Shown: positions 43,447-53,284 of the stretch, in pieces | Layout of the letters: the number at the start of each line of letters is the position of its first letter | Numbering within the stretch: position 1 is the first letter of the stretch | The notes under the pieces: model-generated | Databases searched by the model: none | Told to the model about the DNA's origin: nothing | Seen by the model: the letters and a program-made list of their open reading frames with translations, nothing else | NCBI RefSeq assembly: GCF_000685315.1 | Contig: NZ_ARYM01000014.1 | Location: 35,564 to 99,563 of the forward strand | From: Hyphomonas polymorpha PS728 | GTDB lineage: Bacteria; Pseudomonadota; Alphaproteobacteria; Caulobacterales; Hyphomonadaceae | Direction: 5' to 3' | DNA length: 64,000 nucleotides | Made by a program: the position numbers and the translations under genes

Positions 43447-45452
43447 GTGACAGATATGACTGTGCCGCCTTCGGAAAAGAGCTTTCTGGGTCATCCGAGG
43501 GGACTGGTAATCTGCTTTCTCACCGAGATGTGGGAACGCTTTTCCTATTACGGGATGCGCGGCCTGCTGCTGCTGTACCTGACGCAGCATTTCCTGTTTT
43601 CGGACGAGCGGTCGAACGTGATCTACGGCGCGTATATTGCGCTGGTCTATATCATGTCGATTGTCGGCGGGGTCTTGTCAGACAAGTATCTTGGCCAGCG
43701 CAAGGCGGTGACGTTTGGGGCGATCCTGCTGGTGCTTGGCCATTTCGGGATGGCATTTGAGGGCAGCGGATCGCGCGAGACGCTGATTACCTCAGCAGGC
43801 AATTTTGAAGTTCAGGCAGAGGGCCGGGATAACCGCCGCCAGCTGTTTGTGGATTATGAGGGCGAAACACGCCGGGTGGTTTTCGACTCCACGCAGTTTG
43901 CAACGCTGGGCGATGAGCGCATTCTGCCTGTCGATGATGCCGGCGTGGGCGATTACCAAATCCAGCGCCGCACGCGCGGCTTCATCGAGAACATCTGCGC
44001 GCTGGTGAACCTTGGCTGTGCCGGTCCTGAGCCTGAGACTGTTCTTGTCCTGAACGGCGAGCGGCTCCACGTTGAAGAAACCGATGAAGGCATGATGGTC
44101 GAGCGCCTCGGCCAGATGGTGCCCTTGGTCGAGCGGAGCGAAACCGACATCCTCGTGCTGGCCGATGCAACGACAGCGGGCCAGCCGGACACGTCCTCAC
44201 CGGTTGCCGTGTTTGGGCACGGATCTTACTCCACAGTGGTTGTTCAGCAGTCGCTGTACGTGAACATTCTCTACATCTCGCTGGCACTTATCATTGCCGG
44301 TGTCGGTTTCCTCAAGCCGAACATTTCCACAATCGTTGGTGATCTTTACCCGGAAGGTGACCCGCGGCGCGATGGCGGGTTCACCCTGTTCTATATGGGG
44401 ATCAACCTCGGTTCGTTCCTCGCAACCTGGACCTGCGGTATCCTCGGCATCGTCTATGGCTGGGCATGCTGTTCGGCCTGATCGTATTCCAGTGGGGGCA
44501 ACCCTGGCTGGACGGGAAGGCAGAACCACCTTCGCCGGAAAAGCTCCGCGAGAAGGTGCTTGGCGTGATTACCATCGAAACGGCATGCTACACATCGGCC
44601 CTGCTGATCGTGGCTGTGTCTGTCGCGCTGCTGATGAATGCCGGGATCGTCAATACGCTGGCAATGATCACGGGCATCGGCATGTTCGTGGCCCTGATCG
44701 GCTACTCGATAGTCCGCCTCAAAGGCGCGGCGCGCACCCGGATGTGGGCAGCGGTGTATTTTGCCATCGCGCAGATCCCGTTCTGGTCACTGTTTGAGCA
44801 GGCGGGTTCTTCGCTGACCCTGGTGACGAGCCGTCTGGTCGATACCAACATCTTCGGGTGGAATGTTCCCACGCCGGTGTTCCAGTCGCTGAACGCCGGC
44901 TTCATTTTCCTGTTTGCGCCGCTTGTGGCCTGGTTGTGGGTGTGGCTGGCGCGGCGCGGCTGGGAGCCGTCAACGCCGGTGAAATTTGCCATTGGCGTGT
45001 TCGGGGCGGGGCTTGGGTATCTCGTGCTGGTCGGCGGTATGTCCAGTGTTGGGGCCGCGGCGCTGACGCCGGTATTCTTTATCTTCGCCATTTACTGGAT
45101 CCACACGATGGCCGAGTTGATGCTTTCGCCCGTCGGCCTTTCGGCCATGACGAAGCTGGCGCCAGCCTCTCTGGTCGGCCTGTTCATGGCTGCGTGGTTT
45201 GTCTATTCAGGCTTGGGCAACGCAATGTCCGGCGTGATCGCGGCAGCGGCAGGCGCAGAAACTGTCGGTGGACAGATTATCGATGTGGCAGGCGCCAAAT
45301 CGAATTATATCCAGGTGTTCTCGTCCATCGGATACATCGGCATGGTCATCGGCTTCCTGATGTTGCTGATGGCTCCCATCGTGAAGCGCTGGATGGCGGA
45401 AACGCATATCGAGGAGCGCCCCCTGAGCACAGACTCCGTCGGGCATAACTGA
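43447..45452 (+). pseudogene. POT/PTR family peptide transporter, disrupted by a small deletion and frameshift
   Basis: The first part (from GTG 43447) has the POT signature E-M-W-E-R-F-S-Y-Y-G-M-R and ends in F-L-A-T-W-T-C-G-I-L-G-I-V-Y-G-W-A, then four stray residues and a stop at 44481. The rest resumes in another frame with G-M-L-F-G-L-I-V-F-Q-W-G and continues to 45452 through the remaining helices. About a dozen residues normally found between these blocks are missing, so this looks like a short deletion that is not a multiple of three. A large hydrophilic insert (residues about 110-265) lies between early helices. The intact family imports di- and tripeptides with protons. Confidence 0.8.
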
Positions 45453-45475
45453 ACGCAGCGATGGCTGTCGGAAAT

Positions 45476-45507
45476 AAAAAGGGGCGCTCCGATGGGGCGC
45501 CCCGTTT
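45476..45507. terminator. bidirectional terminator between the POT and MscS genes
   Basis: GGGGCGC (45481-45487) pairs with GCGCCCC (45497-45503) across a 9-nt loop. AAAAA precedes it, giving a T-run for the minus-strand gene, and GTTTG follows on the plus strand. Confidence 0.7.
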
Positions 45508-45512
45508 GCGTT

Positions 45513-46799
45513 TCAGCTGTTGTCTTCGCCGAGTTCGCTGTCTGACGATGCCTCTGCGCTGGTGGAGCCCTGCGCGCCGGATTGGCCGCTGGAGGGCGGC
45601 GGCAGGCGGTTGGCGGGGCTTCTGCCTTCCGGCGGGGTCATGATTTCCGGCGGGTCGGGCTGGTTCAAGTAGATCGTCTGGCTCGGGAAGGCGAAGGCGG
45701 CGCCGTTGCGCTCGATGATGTCCATCACGGCATAGGCGAAATCTTCCTTCACCTTCAGCCACTCGCCCCAAATGGTGGTTTTGGTGAAGGTGTAGATGAG
45801 GAAATCGATCGAGCTGGCGTTAAACTTGTCGACGCGTACGAAGAGCGCCACTTCGGGAGGCTTGGCGATGCGGTCATCGTTCATCAGCCAGTCTTCGATT
45901 TCCTGGCGGATCGCTCTGAGCTGATCCACGGTGGTGGAATATTCCACGCCCACGGCCCAGGTGATGCGCCGATGCGTCATGCGTGTGAAGTTGGTGACGG
46001 CGGCATCGGCCAGCTTCGAGTTGGGCACATAGACCGGGCTCTGATCAAACCGGCGCACCAGGGTGGAGCGGAAATTGATCTGCACCACTGTGCCTTCGAC
46101 CACGCCATCAACAAGGATCCATTCGCCGGGAACGAACCGCTTCTCGCCAATGATGAGCAGGCCGGAAATCAGGTTGCGGAAAAGATCCTGCGCGCCGAGA
46201 CCAACGGCGATGCCGAACACGCCAAGACCGGCGAGCAGCGGGGCTACCGCGATGCCCCATTGCTGGGCCACGGCGCCAAGGCCAAGCGCAACAAGAATGA
46301 ACTGCAACGCCTTGATCATCCAGTCCACAGCGGGGCCGGAGAGGGATTGCTTCACATCCCCCAGCACATATTCGAGCACGCGTGCAGCACGCGAGAGCGA
46401 CCAGAAGATCGTCAGTGTAACGATCGACTGGATAATGCGGCTGGCATAGAGTTCAACGGTGGGGTCGACATCCAGAACCTGGATCGAGGCATAGATGCCG
46501 GCGACAATCGGGATAATCTTCAGCGGGGTGGAAATCGCCTTGACGAGCGCGTCGTCGATTTTCGTGTTCGACCCCGCCGCCCAGTTTGTGATCCAGACGA
46601 CCAGCGTGCGGGCGAACAGGCCGCGCACGATGATCACAAAGCCCATGATCAGGAACACGGTGATGATCTGACCGAAGGTCAGCCCATAGGCGCCTTCATT
46701 CCAGATGCTGGCGATATAGTCGGTCGCATCGGTTGCCCAGCCGGGCGCGTTGCGGTCCCACCAGCTGCCAAGTTCATTCACCACGGGTGGAGCCGTCAT
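45513..46799 (-). CDS. MscS family mechanosensitive ion channel
   Basis: A 428-residue membrane protein with about five helices. The last helix, G-L-G-V-F-G-I-A-V-G-L-G-A-Q-D, is the MscS pore helix, followed by the beta domain with V-P-G-E-W-I-L-V-D-G-V-V-E-G-T-V. It opens under hypo-osmotic stress to release solutes. The C-terminal 45 or so residues are Pro-, Ser- and Glu-rich and probably disordered. Confidence 0.92.
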   Translation of the reverse strand: MTAPPVVNELGSWWDRNAPGWATDATDYIASIWNEGAYGLTFGQIITVFLIMGFVIIVRGLFARTLVVWITNWAAGSNTKIDDALVKAISTPLKIIPIVAGIYASIQVLDVDPTVELYASRIIQSIVTLTIFWSLSRAARVLEYVLGDVKQSLSGPAVDWMIKALQFILVALGLGAVAQQWGIAVAPLLAGLGVFGIAVGLGAQDLFRNLISGLLIIGEKRFVPGEWILVDGVVEGTVVQINFRSTLVRRFDQSPVYVPNSKLADAAVTNFTRMTHRRITWAVGVEYSTTVDQLRAIRQEIEDWLMNDDRIAKPPEVALFVRVDKFNASSIDFLIYTFTKTTIWGEWLKVKEDFAYAVMDIIERNGAAFAFPSQTIYLNQPDPPEIMTPPEGRSPANRLPPPSSGQSGAQGSTSAEASSDSELGEDNS

Positions 46800-46902
46800 T
46801 ATCAGTCCCCTTGCCTGGATTCGGTTTCCTGCGCTGGCACCTAGGCCTTGAAGGTGACAATGTTAACCGCTGGGGCTGTATTTTTTCAGTTTTTCCGGTG
46901 TT

Positions 46903-47439
46903 TTACGCTTCGCGCCACTCGCCGGGCGCGAGTTTGCCGACGTCCCATTCTCCAATCCGTATGCGGATGAGGCGCAGGGTTGGGTGGCCCACAGCGGCCG
47001 TCATCCGCCGTACCTGGCGATTGCGCCCCTCGGTAATCGTCAGCTCGATCCACGTGTCCGGCACCGATTTCCGGTAGCGGATGGGCGGATCGCGCGGCCA
47101 GAGATTTTCGGGCGCTGGGATGATCTGCGCGCGTGCGGGGCGGGTGCGGCCGTCTTTCAGATCAACGCCGCGGCGGAGCGTTTCGAGGGCGTCTTCCGAG
47201 GGAATGCCCTCGACCTGTGCCAGGTAGGTTTTCGGCATCTTGTGTTTCGGGTCGGCGATCCGGGCCTGCTCGCGCCCGTCATCGGTGAGGATAAGAAGGC
47301 CTTCGCTATCAAAATCCAGCCGGCCGGCGGGGTAGACGCCGGGCAGGGGAATATATGTCTTCAGCGTCGGCTTGCCGCTACCCTCATCGGTGAACTGGCT
47401 GAGGACGCCATAGGGCTTGTTAAGCAGGATAAGGGTCAT
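46903..47439 (-). CDS. rRNA pseudouridine synthase, RsuA/RluE family
   Basis: A 178-residue single-domain synthase with the catalytic Asp in [14 protein letters not shown] and the C-terminal [10 protein letters not shown]. There is no N-terminal S4 domain, which fits RluE (23S rRNA U2457) better than RsuA/RluB. The ATG at 47439 begins [11 protein letters not shown], the standard start; an in-frame extension upstream is not family-like. Confidence 0.88.
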   Translation of the reverse strand: MTLILLNKPYGVLSQFTDEGSGKPTLKTYIPLPGVYPAGRLDFDSEGLLILTDDGREQARIADPKHKMPKTYLAQVEGIPSEDALETLRRGVDLKDGRTRPARAQIIPAPENLWPRDPPIRYRKSVPDTWIELTITEGRNRQVRRMTAAVGHPTLRLIRIRIGEWDVGKLAPGEWREA

Positions 47440-47639
47440 GGCCGCCCGTTTGCCTCGGGATATACCCCTCCGTAAAGGCCCTGTGCCAATGCGTTGCCTG
47501 CCGAAAAGGTAATGTATCTGTTTACATACCGCGGCTTTACGGCCCGCATATTGCAATGCAATAAGCCCTTGCTCCGCGATGGGGCGACCCCATATTCTCG
47601 TTATGAGCAAAAGCGCTCATGATGTTCTGGAGGCCGATC

Positions 47640-47996
47640 TTGATCCTCAGCATGCTCAAAGCAAAGCTTCATGGCGCCACTGTCACCCAGTGTGATCTGC
47701 ACTATGAAGGCTCGGTATCCATCGATCAGGATCTGCTCGATGCTTCCGGCATTCTGCCCCATGAGAAGGTGGATATCTGGAATGTGACCAATGGCGCGCG
47801 CATTCAGACCTATGCGCTGGAGGCCCCCCGCGGGTCGCGCACCATCGGCGTCAATGGCGCGGCGGCGCGTCACTTCGCGGTTGGCGATACGGTGATCATC
47901 GCGGCCTTCTGCGGCGTCGAGGCGGAAAAAGCCCGCCAGCATGCCCCGACAGTGGTGCTGCTGGGCGAAGGCAACGAGATCAAGCGCGCTCAGTAA
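47640..47996 (+). CDS. panD: aspartate 1-decarboxylase
   Basis: A 118-residue pyruvoyl enzyme making beta-alanine for pantothenate and CoA. The self-cleavage site is Gly-Ser in L-H-Y-E-G-S, where the Ser becomes the pyruvoyl group. I-W-N-V-T-N-G and [12 protein letters not shown] are conserved. The start is taken as TTG 47640: it has GGAGG (47629-47633) six bases upstream and aligns with the usual M-I-x-x-M-L-x-x-K-L-H. ATGs at 47619/47622 would add up to seven residues. It overlaps the convergent monooxygenase gene by 7 bp. Confidence 0.93.
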   Translation: MILSMLKAKLHGATVTQCDLHYEGSVSIDQDLLDASGILPHEKVDIWNVTNGARIQTYALEAPRGSRTIGVNGAAARHFAVGDTVIIAAFCGVEAEKARQHAPTVVLLGEGNEIKRAQ

Positions 47997-48994
47997 GCGG
48001 ACGCGCCCACCTTTTTCCCCATGACCTCAGCAATGATCTCGACCGAGCGGCGGCGCTTTTCGGGATCATACATGTCCGACACAATCATCAGCTCGTCAGC
48101 CTGCGTACGTTCCAGCAGGGCATCGACGCCTTTGCGGACGGTATCCCGGGCGCCGATGATGCTGAAGTTCAGCATGGCGGAGGCCTGGGCGCGTTCCTGC
48201 GGGGTCCAGTAGGTGTCGATGTCGTCAATCGGCGGCTGGGTCAGCTTGCGCTGGCCGCGCACCAGGTTGGCAAAGGACATCTGCTGCGAGGTGGCAAGGT
48301 AGCGGGCCTCTTCATCGGTTTCCGCCGCGATGATGTTCACGCCGATCAGCGCATAGGGCTTTGCCATCTTCTCGTTCGGCTTGAAGCGCGAGCGGTAAGT
48401 GGCGAGGGCCTGGTCGAGCGCCTGCGGGGCGAAGTGGGAGGCGAAGCCGTAGGGCAGGCCAAGCTCTGCGGCGAGCTGGGCACCGAACAAACTGGAGCCG
48501 AGAATCCAGAGCGGGACATTGGAGTTGGAGCCGGGCACAGCCTCGATCCGCTGGCCCTCCTGCACGGGGCCGAGCCACATCTGCAGCTCCACGACATCCT
48601 GCGGGAAGCGTTCGGCTTCTTCCGGATGCACGCGCAGGGCGCGCAGGGTCAGCTGGTCGGTGCCGGGCGCGCGGCCAAGGCCAAGATCGATCCGGCCGGG
48701 ATAGAGCGCTTCGAGCGTGCCAAACTGTTCTGCGATGATGTAGGGCGCATGGTTGGGCAGCATGATGCCGCCGGCGCCGACGCGGATGGTTTTGGTGCCG
48801 GCCGCGATATGGCTGATGACTAGAGATGTGGCCGCGGTGGTAACGGCCGCCATGTTGTGATGCTCGGCGACCCAGAAACGCTTGTAGCCACAGGCTTCGG
48901 CATGCTGGGCGAGGCGGCGGGCTTCGTGCAGGGCATCGGCGCGGGTGAAGCCTTCGCGCACACGGCCAAGTTCGAGCAGGGAAATTTCAGCCAA
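47990..48994 (-). CDS. luciferase-like flavin-dependent monooxygenase
   Basis: A protein of about 334 residues of the bacterial luciferase (LLM) family, in the MsnO8-type subgroup. It has the TIM-barrel segments [20 protein letters not shown] and [10 protein letters not shown]. It uses FMNH2 and O2 on an unknown substrate. The TTG at 48994 has AAGGAG six bases upstream; an ATG at 49021 would add nine residues (M-R-T-I-L-K-E-P-V) without a good ribosome-binding site. Confidence 0.88.
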   Translation of the reverse strand: MAEISLLELGRVREGFTRADALHEARRLAQHAEACGYKRFWVAEHHNMAAVTTAATSLVISHIAAGTKTIRVGAGGIMLPNHAPYIIAEQFGTLEALYPGRIDLGLGRAPGTDQLTLRALRVHPEEAERFPQDVVELQMWLGPVQEGQRIEAVPGSNSNVPLWILGSSLFGAQLAAELGLPYGFASHFAPQALDQALATYRSRFKPNEKMAKPYALIGVNIIAAETDEEARYLATSQQMSFANLVRGQRKLTQPPIDDIDTYWTPQERAQASAMLNFSIIGARDTVRKGVDALLERTQADELMIVSDMYDPEKRRRSVEIIAEVMGKKVGASAY

Positions 48995-49062
48995 GACAGG
49001 CTCCTTCAGGATAGTCCGCACTAGATAGGCATTCGAGCGCTGATCCCAAGGCTGTCGCGGCG

Positions 49063-50109
49063 TCAGAACCCCGCCGGCTTCGGCAGGCCGGGTGAGGACA
49101 GGCAGATGGCCTTGAACCGTTCGCCCATTTCCTTCGGATCGATCAGGCGCTGGGCGGCCGTGTAGATCGCTTCGGCTTCGTCCTCATTGGCCTTGATCAG
49201 CTGGTTGAGACGGGCCTGCGCGCCAAGGCCCAGCAGGAACATGCCCTGCGGAGTGGGGCCGCTGACATCCAGATTGGCAGAGGCCGCGAGGCGCGCGAAG
49301 CGGCCAAAGTCCACATCCGCCGTCAGGTCGCAGAGGCCGGGCGCTTCAAGCGGCGAAACTTGGCGGCCTTCCCGGTAGGCGCGCAGCGTATCGGCGGGCG
49401 CCCGGTCTGCTGGCCCGTAGTCTACGAACAGCGCGCGGAAGGGCGCAGCGCGCGTGGCAAGGTCGGCGATGATCAGGTCGAGGCCGGACTGCACTTCCAC
49501 CACATTGCCGGTAAGCGCCGTGCCCATCGGCGGGCGGGGCTCGTCTGCGGCCAGGCCCATCACGAGACGGCTTTCGGCAGACAGGCCGACCACGCATTCC
49601 CGCCAGCGCTCGCCATCCCGGTGGAACTGGCGCACGGGCAGGCAGTCGAGATATTCGTTTGCCACCAGCAGCATCGGCCCGGCGGGCACGCTGGAAAGCT
49701 GGCTGACAAATTGCGGGGCAAAGCGCTGCAGGCGCTCGGTCTGGACGAGGCGCAGGGCAGGGCTGGGCTCGATCAGGGTCAGCTGCAAGGCGTCCAGGAA
49801 AGCCTGTCCGCCCGCGAGCGCTGCCATCTTCAGGGCATCATGCAGCAGCAGCGCGCGGCCGGGGCCGATTTCGACCAGGTTGAACGGAGACGGCTCGCCC
49901 AGGGCACGCCACTCATGCACGATCCAGAGACCGATCAGTTCGCCGAAGATCTGGCTGGTTTCCGGCGCTGTGGTGAAGTCGCGGCCAAGACCGGGGCGGA
50001 CGGCGTAATACCCATCCTGGGGATCATGCAGGGCGATCTGCATGTAGGCCGATAGCGGGATCGGGCCGTCGGTTTCGATCAGGCGGATCAGCCTTTCTTC
50101 AAGGGTCAT
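49063..50109 (-). CDS. SAM-dependent methyltransferase, NDUFAF7/MidA family (DUF185)
   Basis: A 348-residue protein with [34 protein letters not shown] and the SAM motif L-V-E-I-G-P-G-R-A. The eukaryotic homologue methylates an arginine of NDUFS2 during complex I assembly, so a role in respiratory complex I is inferred. It lies downstream of lgt with a small membrane gene between; lgt and this family are often neighbours in Alphaproteobacteria. Confidence 0.9.
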   Translation of the reverse strand: MTLEERLIRLIETDGPIPLSAYMQIALHDPQDGYYAVRPGLGRDFTTAPETSQIFGELIGLWIVHEWRALGEPSPFNLVEIGPGRALLLHDALKMAALAGGQAFLDALQLTLIEPSPALRLVQTERLQRFAPQFVSQLSSVPAGPMLLVANEYLDCLPVRQFHRDGERWRECVVGLSAESRLVMGLAADEPRPPMGTALTGNVVEVQSGLDLIIADLATRAAPFRALFVDYGPADRAPADTLRAYREGRQVSPLEAPGLCDLTADVDFGRFARLAASANLDVSGPTPQGMFLLGLGAQARLNQLIKANEDEAEAIYTAAQRLIDPKEMGERFKAICLSSPGLPKPAGF

Positions 50110-50134
50110 GGCATTCCTGAAGCGTCTGCGGCGC

Positions 50135-50485
50135 CTAGCGCGCCTTCTGCGGCACCAGATAGGCCGCTCCGAACACGCCCGCCAGCAGGATCAGCACCCA
50201 GGAAACGATCGAGGCCGCTGAGTTGACGGGATCATGCCGGCACAGCCAGTGCAGGCCCACATGCAGCACCGCAAACACGCAGAGGCCTGCGCGGATAAGG
50301 GTGCTGCGGCTAACCTCGGCGACGATGAGCAGGCCCAGCACGATGGCCAGATGCGTACACAGCAGGGCCTGGCCAAGCGGTGTGGCGGCGCCATGGAAGA
50401 TATGCCCCTCCCGCAGGAGGAGAAGTTCCAGCTCATGCGTGATCAGGCATGCCGCTGTGAGCCTGTAAAGGCTTTGAGTACCCAT
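50135..50485 (-). CDS. small membrane protein of unknown function
   Basis: A 116-residue protein with three or four hydrophobic helices and several His residues near helix ends (H-E-L, G-H-I-F-H, L-H-V-G-L-H-W). It resembles small DUF6713-type membrane proteins, but I cannot assign it firmly. It lies 25 bp upstream of the methyltransferase gene on the same strand and 70 bp downstream of lgt. Confidence 0.55.
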   Translation of the reverse strand: MGTQSLYRLTAACLITHELELLLLREGHIFHGAATPLGQALLCTHLAIVLGLLIVAEVSRSTLIRAGLCVFAVLHVGLHWLCRHDPVNSAASIVSWVLILLAGVFGAAYLVPQKAR

Positions 50486-50555
50486 ATCGCCAACCCTCCC
50501 GAACTGCTCAGGAGCCCAGAAGTCATCTATGTCGGCCGATTAACTCTTTGTAAAC

Positions 50556-51503
50556 TCAGATTTTTCGGGGACGCAGCGCATTCCAGACCAGCCAGGCGCC
50601 GCCGAGCCACATCGGTGTGGAGAGGATCATGCCCATGGTCAGCCAACCGGGCAGGCCGCTGACGAAGGAATCCGGCTCGCGGAAGTTCTCGGCAATCGAC
50701 CGGCCAAAGCCGTAAAACAGCAGGAACAGACCTGCCACCAGGCCAGGGCGTTTCAGGGCGCCGAACTTCCAGATCAGGATCGACAGCACCAGCAGCGGCA
50801 GCCAGCCTTCCAGCACGGATTCGTAAAGCTGGCTGGGATGGCGGGCGAGTTCGTCGCCGCGATACACCCAGTCGCCCGTTTCCCAATTGTAGGCTGGCGG
50901 GGTGGAGCCGGGCACATACCCTTCGGGGAATACCATGCCGACAGGTGCATCGGTGGGGCGGCCGTAGAGTTCGGCATTGGTGAAGTTGGCGATGCGGACG
51001 AGCCCGATGCCGATAGGGGCAGTCACCCCGGCAATGTCGCCCACGGAGAGAAGGTTCACGCCGCGCTTGATGGCAAACCAGGCCAGAACCACCACAACCC
51101 CTGCAATGCCGCCATGGAAGGCCATGCCGCCATCCCAGATACGCAGGATCGCCATCGGATCAGCCGCCAGAACGTCCATCTGGTAGGGCACCATGTAGAA
51201 TAGGATATAGCCGAGCCGCCCGCCCAGGATGATGCCGATGATGATCCAGAACATCAGGTCATCAAGGCCGTCCTTCGTCAGCGGCGCGGTGCCACCGAAA
51301 AGCTCCGGCCGCTTCAGCAGCTGGCTACCATACCACCAGGCAAGGCCGATGCCGGCGATGTAGCCAAGCGCATACCAGCGCAGATGGAAGGTGCCGAGGC
51401 CGAGAAAACTGAAGTCGATGGAAAAGAGCGCCGGGCTCCATTCGGGAAATTTCAGAGCGGTATCGCCCATGAAAATCGTCAGTGCGGCGAGCAGTTCGGT
51501 CAT
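50556..51503 (-). CDS. lgt: prolipoprotein diacylglyceryl transferase
   Basis: The 315-residue inner-membrane enzyme transfers diacylglycerol from phosphatidylglycerol to the lipobox Cys of prolipoproteins, the first step of lipoprotein maturation. It has seven hydrophobic helices. The segments W-Y-A-L-G-Y-I-A-G-I, G-G-M-A-F-H-G-G and the Lgt signature G-L-V-R-I-A-N-F-T-N-A-E-L-Y-G-R are visible. Several lipoproteins in this window (S41 protease and small lipoproteins) are its presumed substrates. Confidence 0.96.
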   Translation of the reverse strand: MTELLAALTIFMGDTALKFPEWSPALFSIDFSFLGLGTFHLRWYALGYIAGIGLAWWYGSQLLKRPELFGGTAPLTKDGLDDLMFWIIIGIILGGRLGYILFYMVPYQMDVLAADPMAILRIWDGGMAFHGGIAGVVVVLAWFAIKRGVNLLSVGDIAGVTAPIGIGLVRIANFTNAELYGRPTDAPVGMVFPEGYVPGSTPPAYNWETGDWVYRGDELARHPSQLYESVLEGWLPLLVLSILIWKFGALKRPGLVAGLFLLFYGFGRSIAENFREPDSFVSGLPGWLTMGMILSTPMWLGGAWLVWNALRPRKI

Positions 51504-51578
51504 GCGGCGTCTTTTCCCTGTCTGGCCGGCACCTTATCTGATAGGCCACCAGCACACCCGGCGCGAAGGAGTAGCCGC

Positions 51579-51833
51579 ATGGCCAGCACAAATCCACTGC
51601 TTGATGACATCGCAGGCCTGATGACCGGCGCCCTCGGCGCGGCCCGCGCAGCGGGCGAGGAAGCCAAGACTGCGGCGCAGGCCCGGGTGCGGGCCCTGAT
51701 CGCGGATATGGACCTTGCCGGGCGCGATGAAGTGGAAGCGCTGAAGGCCATCGCCACGGCAGCGCTGGAGCGTGTGGAGGCTCTGGAGGCGCGGGTTGCT
51801 GCGCTCGAAGCGGGAAAATCCACTGAAAGCTGA
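51579..51833 (+). CDS. ubiK: UbiK-like ubiquinone accessory factor (BMFP domain)
   Basis: An 84-residue helical protein with a basic/acidic first helix (P-L-L-D-D-I-A-G-L-M-T-G-A) and a C-terminal coiled coil (V-E-A-L-E-A-R-V-A-A-L-E), as in the BMFP/YqiC family. UbiK helps aerobic ubiquinone synthesis and is reported to be membrane-fusogenic. AAGGAG precedes the ATG at 51579. It is divergent from lgt. Confidence 0.82.
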   Translation: MASTNPLLDDIAGLMTGALGAARAAGEEAKTAAQARVRALIADMDLAGRDEVEALKAIATAALERVEALEARVAALEAGKSTES

Positions 51834-51944
51834 CCGTTAACTGCTTATGAACTTTGACATCGCCGGTGCGCCCGGCGTTGAGTGCTGTTGGATTTCGGGA
51901 GCGAATCCGGCAGCGTGTATAAATCTCAACGCGGAGGCCCCAAG

Positions 51945-52448
51945 ATGAGCCTGGAACTTAGCCGCAGCGATCTTGTAGTGATCGACCCCCTGGATGTTGT
52001 TGAAGATGTGCTTGAAGCCGCCGGCTGGCCGGCCGAGCGCGACGATGAGGGCACCTTGCAGGTCGTCGCCGAGACACGTTGGGGCGATATGGGCGCGCTG
52101 TTCGCCTACCGGCCGGAGCCGGCCGCCGTTCACTACTCCATGACGCTTGATGTGAAGCCCCAGGAGAGCAAGCGCGCCGCCATCAACGAGCTGGTGATGC
52201 TGGCCAATGAGCGCCTGTGGCTCGGCCATTTCGATTTCTGGGCGGATGATGGCGTGATCGTCTTCCGCTACACTTTCCCGATGGAGGGCCGCGACGAGCT
52301 GTCCGACGGCGAAGTGCGTGCTGTGATGGCCGCTTCGGTCAGCGCCGCTGACCGGTTCATTCCGGCGTTCAACTTCCTTGTCTGGGCTGGCAAGTCCCCG
52401 CGCGACGCCATTGATGCGGTGATGTTTGAAACCCACGGCGAAGCCTGA
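51945..52448 (+). CDS. YbjN domain-containing protein
   Basis: A 167-residue soluble protein of the YbjN family, with D-P-L-D-V-V-E-D-V-L-E-A-A-G-W, M-L-A-N-E-R-L-W-L-G-H-F and F-R-Y-T-F-P. The fold resembles type III secretion chaperones; the function here is unknown. GGAGG precedes the ATG at 51945. It is followed 9 bp later by proC, an arrangement I recall in other Alphaproteobacteria. Confidence 0.82.
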   Translation: MSLELSRSDLVVIDPLDVVEDVLEAAGWPAERDDEGTLQVVAETRWGDMGALFAYRPEPAAVHYSMTLDVKPQESKRAAINELVMLANERLWLGHFDFWADDGVIVFRYTFPMEGRDELSDGEVRAVMAASVSAADRFIPAFNFLVWAGKSPRDAIDAVMFETHGEA

Positions 52449-52457
52449 GCTGAGGCG

Positions 52458-53264
52458 GTGGGCAAGGCGGCGTCTCTGACCCTTGTGGGCGCGGGCCGTA
52501 TGGGCTCGGCGCTGCTGCATGGCTGGCTGAAAGGCCCGGCGCGGGAGATATCCGTGGTCGAGCCTTCCCCCAGAGACGAGATCAGGGCGCTGGCCGATCA
52601 GGGGCGCATCCAGCTCAATCCCGCGCCTTCTGAAAGCAGCATCATCGTGCTGGCGGTGAAGCCGCAGCAGTTTGCGGCTGTATCCGAACAGGCAAAGTCA
52701 TTTGTGGGCCCCGGGTCGGTGGCGATCTCCATTATGGCGGGCGTACGTCTGGCGCAGCTGTCTCGCCGGCTGGGTACGGAGCGGGTGATCCGCTCAATGC
52801 CCAACACGCCGGGCGCTATCGGGCGCGGCGTGACGGTGTTCACTGCGCCGGAAGCGGCAAAGCCATCAGACCTTGCGGCCGCGCGCGAGCTGCTCGCCCC
52901 GCTCGGCGAAGTTCACGGGCCGGTGGCGGAAGACATGATGTCGGCGGTCACGGCGCTCTCCGGCTCGGGGCCAGCTTATATCTTCCTTCTGGCTGAGATG
53001 ATGGCGCAGGCCGGCGTGGCCCAGGGCTTGCCGGAGGACCTTGCCATGAGCCTTGCCCGGCGCACGGTGGAAGGCGCGGCCGCCCTGATGGCGGAAAGCG
53101 GCGACACCCCGGAAGCGCTTCGCAAAGCCGTCACCTCACCCGGCGGAACCACCCAGGCGGCTCTTGACATCCTTATGGACACAGGTGGGATGCCCGCCTT
53201 GTTCAAGGACGCCCTGAACGCAGCCGCCAACCGAGACCGGCAGCTGTCACAAGAGGCGGACTGA
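52458..53264 (+). CDS. proC: pyrroline-5-carboxylate reductase
   Basis: The 268-residue enzyme makes proline from 1-pyrroline-5-carboxylate with NAD(P)H. It has the Rossmann motif V-G-A-G-R-M-G-S-A-L near the N-terminus, A-V-K-P-Q-Q, S-M-P-N-T-P, and the C-terminal signature T-S-P-G-G-T-T with G-S-G-P-A-Y before it. The GTG start at 52458 is 9 bp from the YbjN gene and only a weak GAGG precedes it. Confidence 0.94.
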   Translation: MGKAASLTLVGAGRMGSALLHGWLKGPAREISVVEPSPRDEIRALADQGRIQLNPAPSESSIIVLAVKPQQFAAVSEQAKSFVGPGSVAISIMAGVRLAQLSRRLGTERVIRSMPNTPGAIGRGVTVFTAPEAAKPSDLAAARELLAPLGEVHGPVAEDMMSAVTALSGSGPAYIFLLAEMMAQAGVAQGLPEDLAMSLARRTVEGAAALMAESGDTPEALRKAVTSPGGTTQAALDILMDTGGMPALFKDALNAAANRDRQLSQEAD

Positions 53265-53284
53265 CCTCAACAGGAGGAGTTCCG

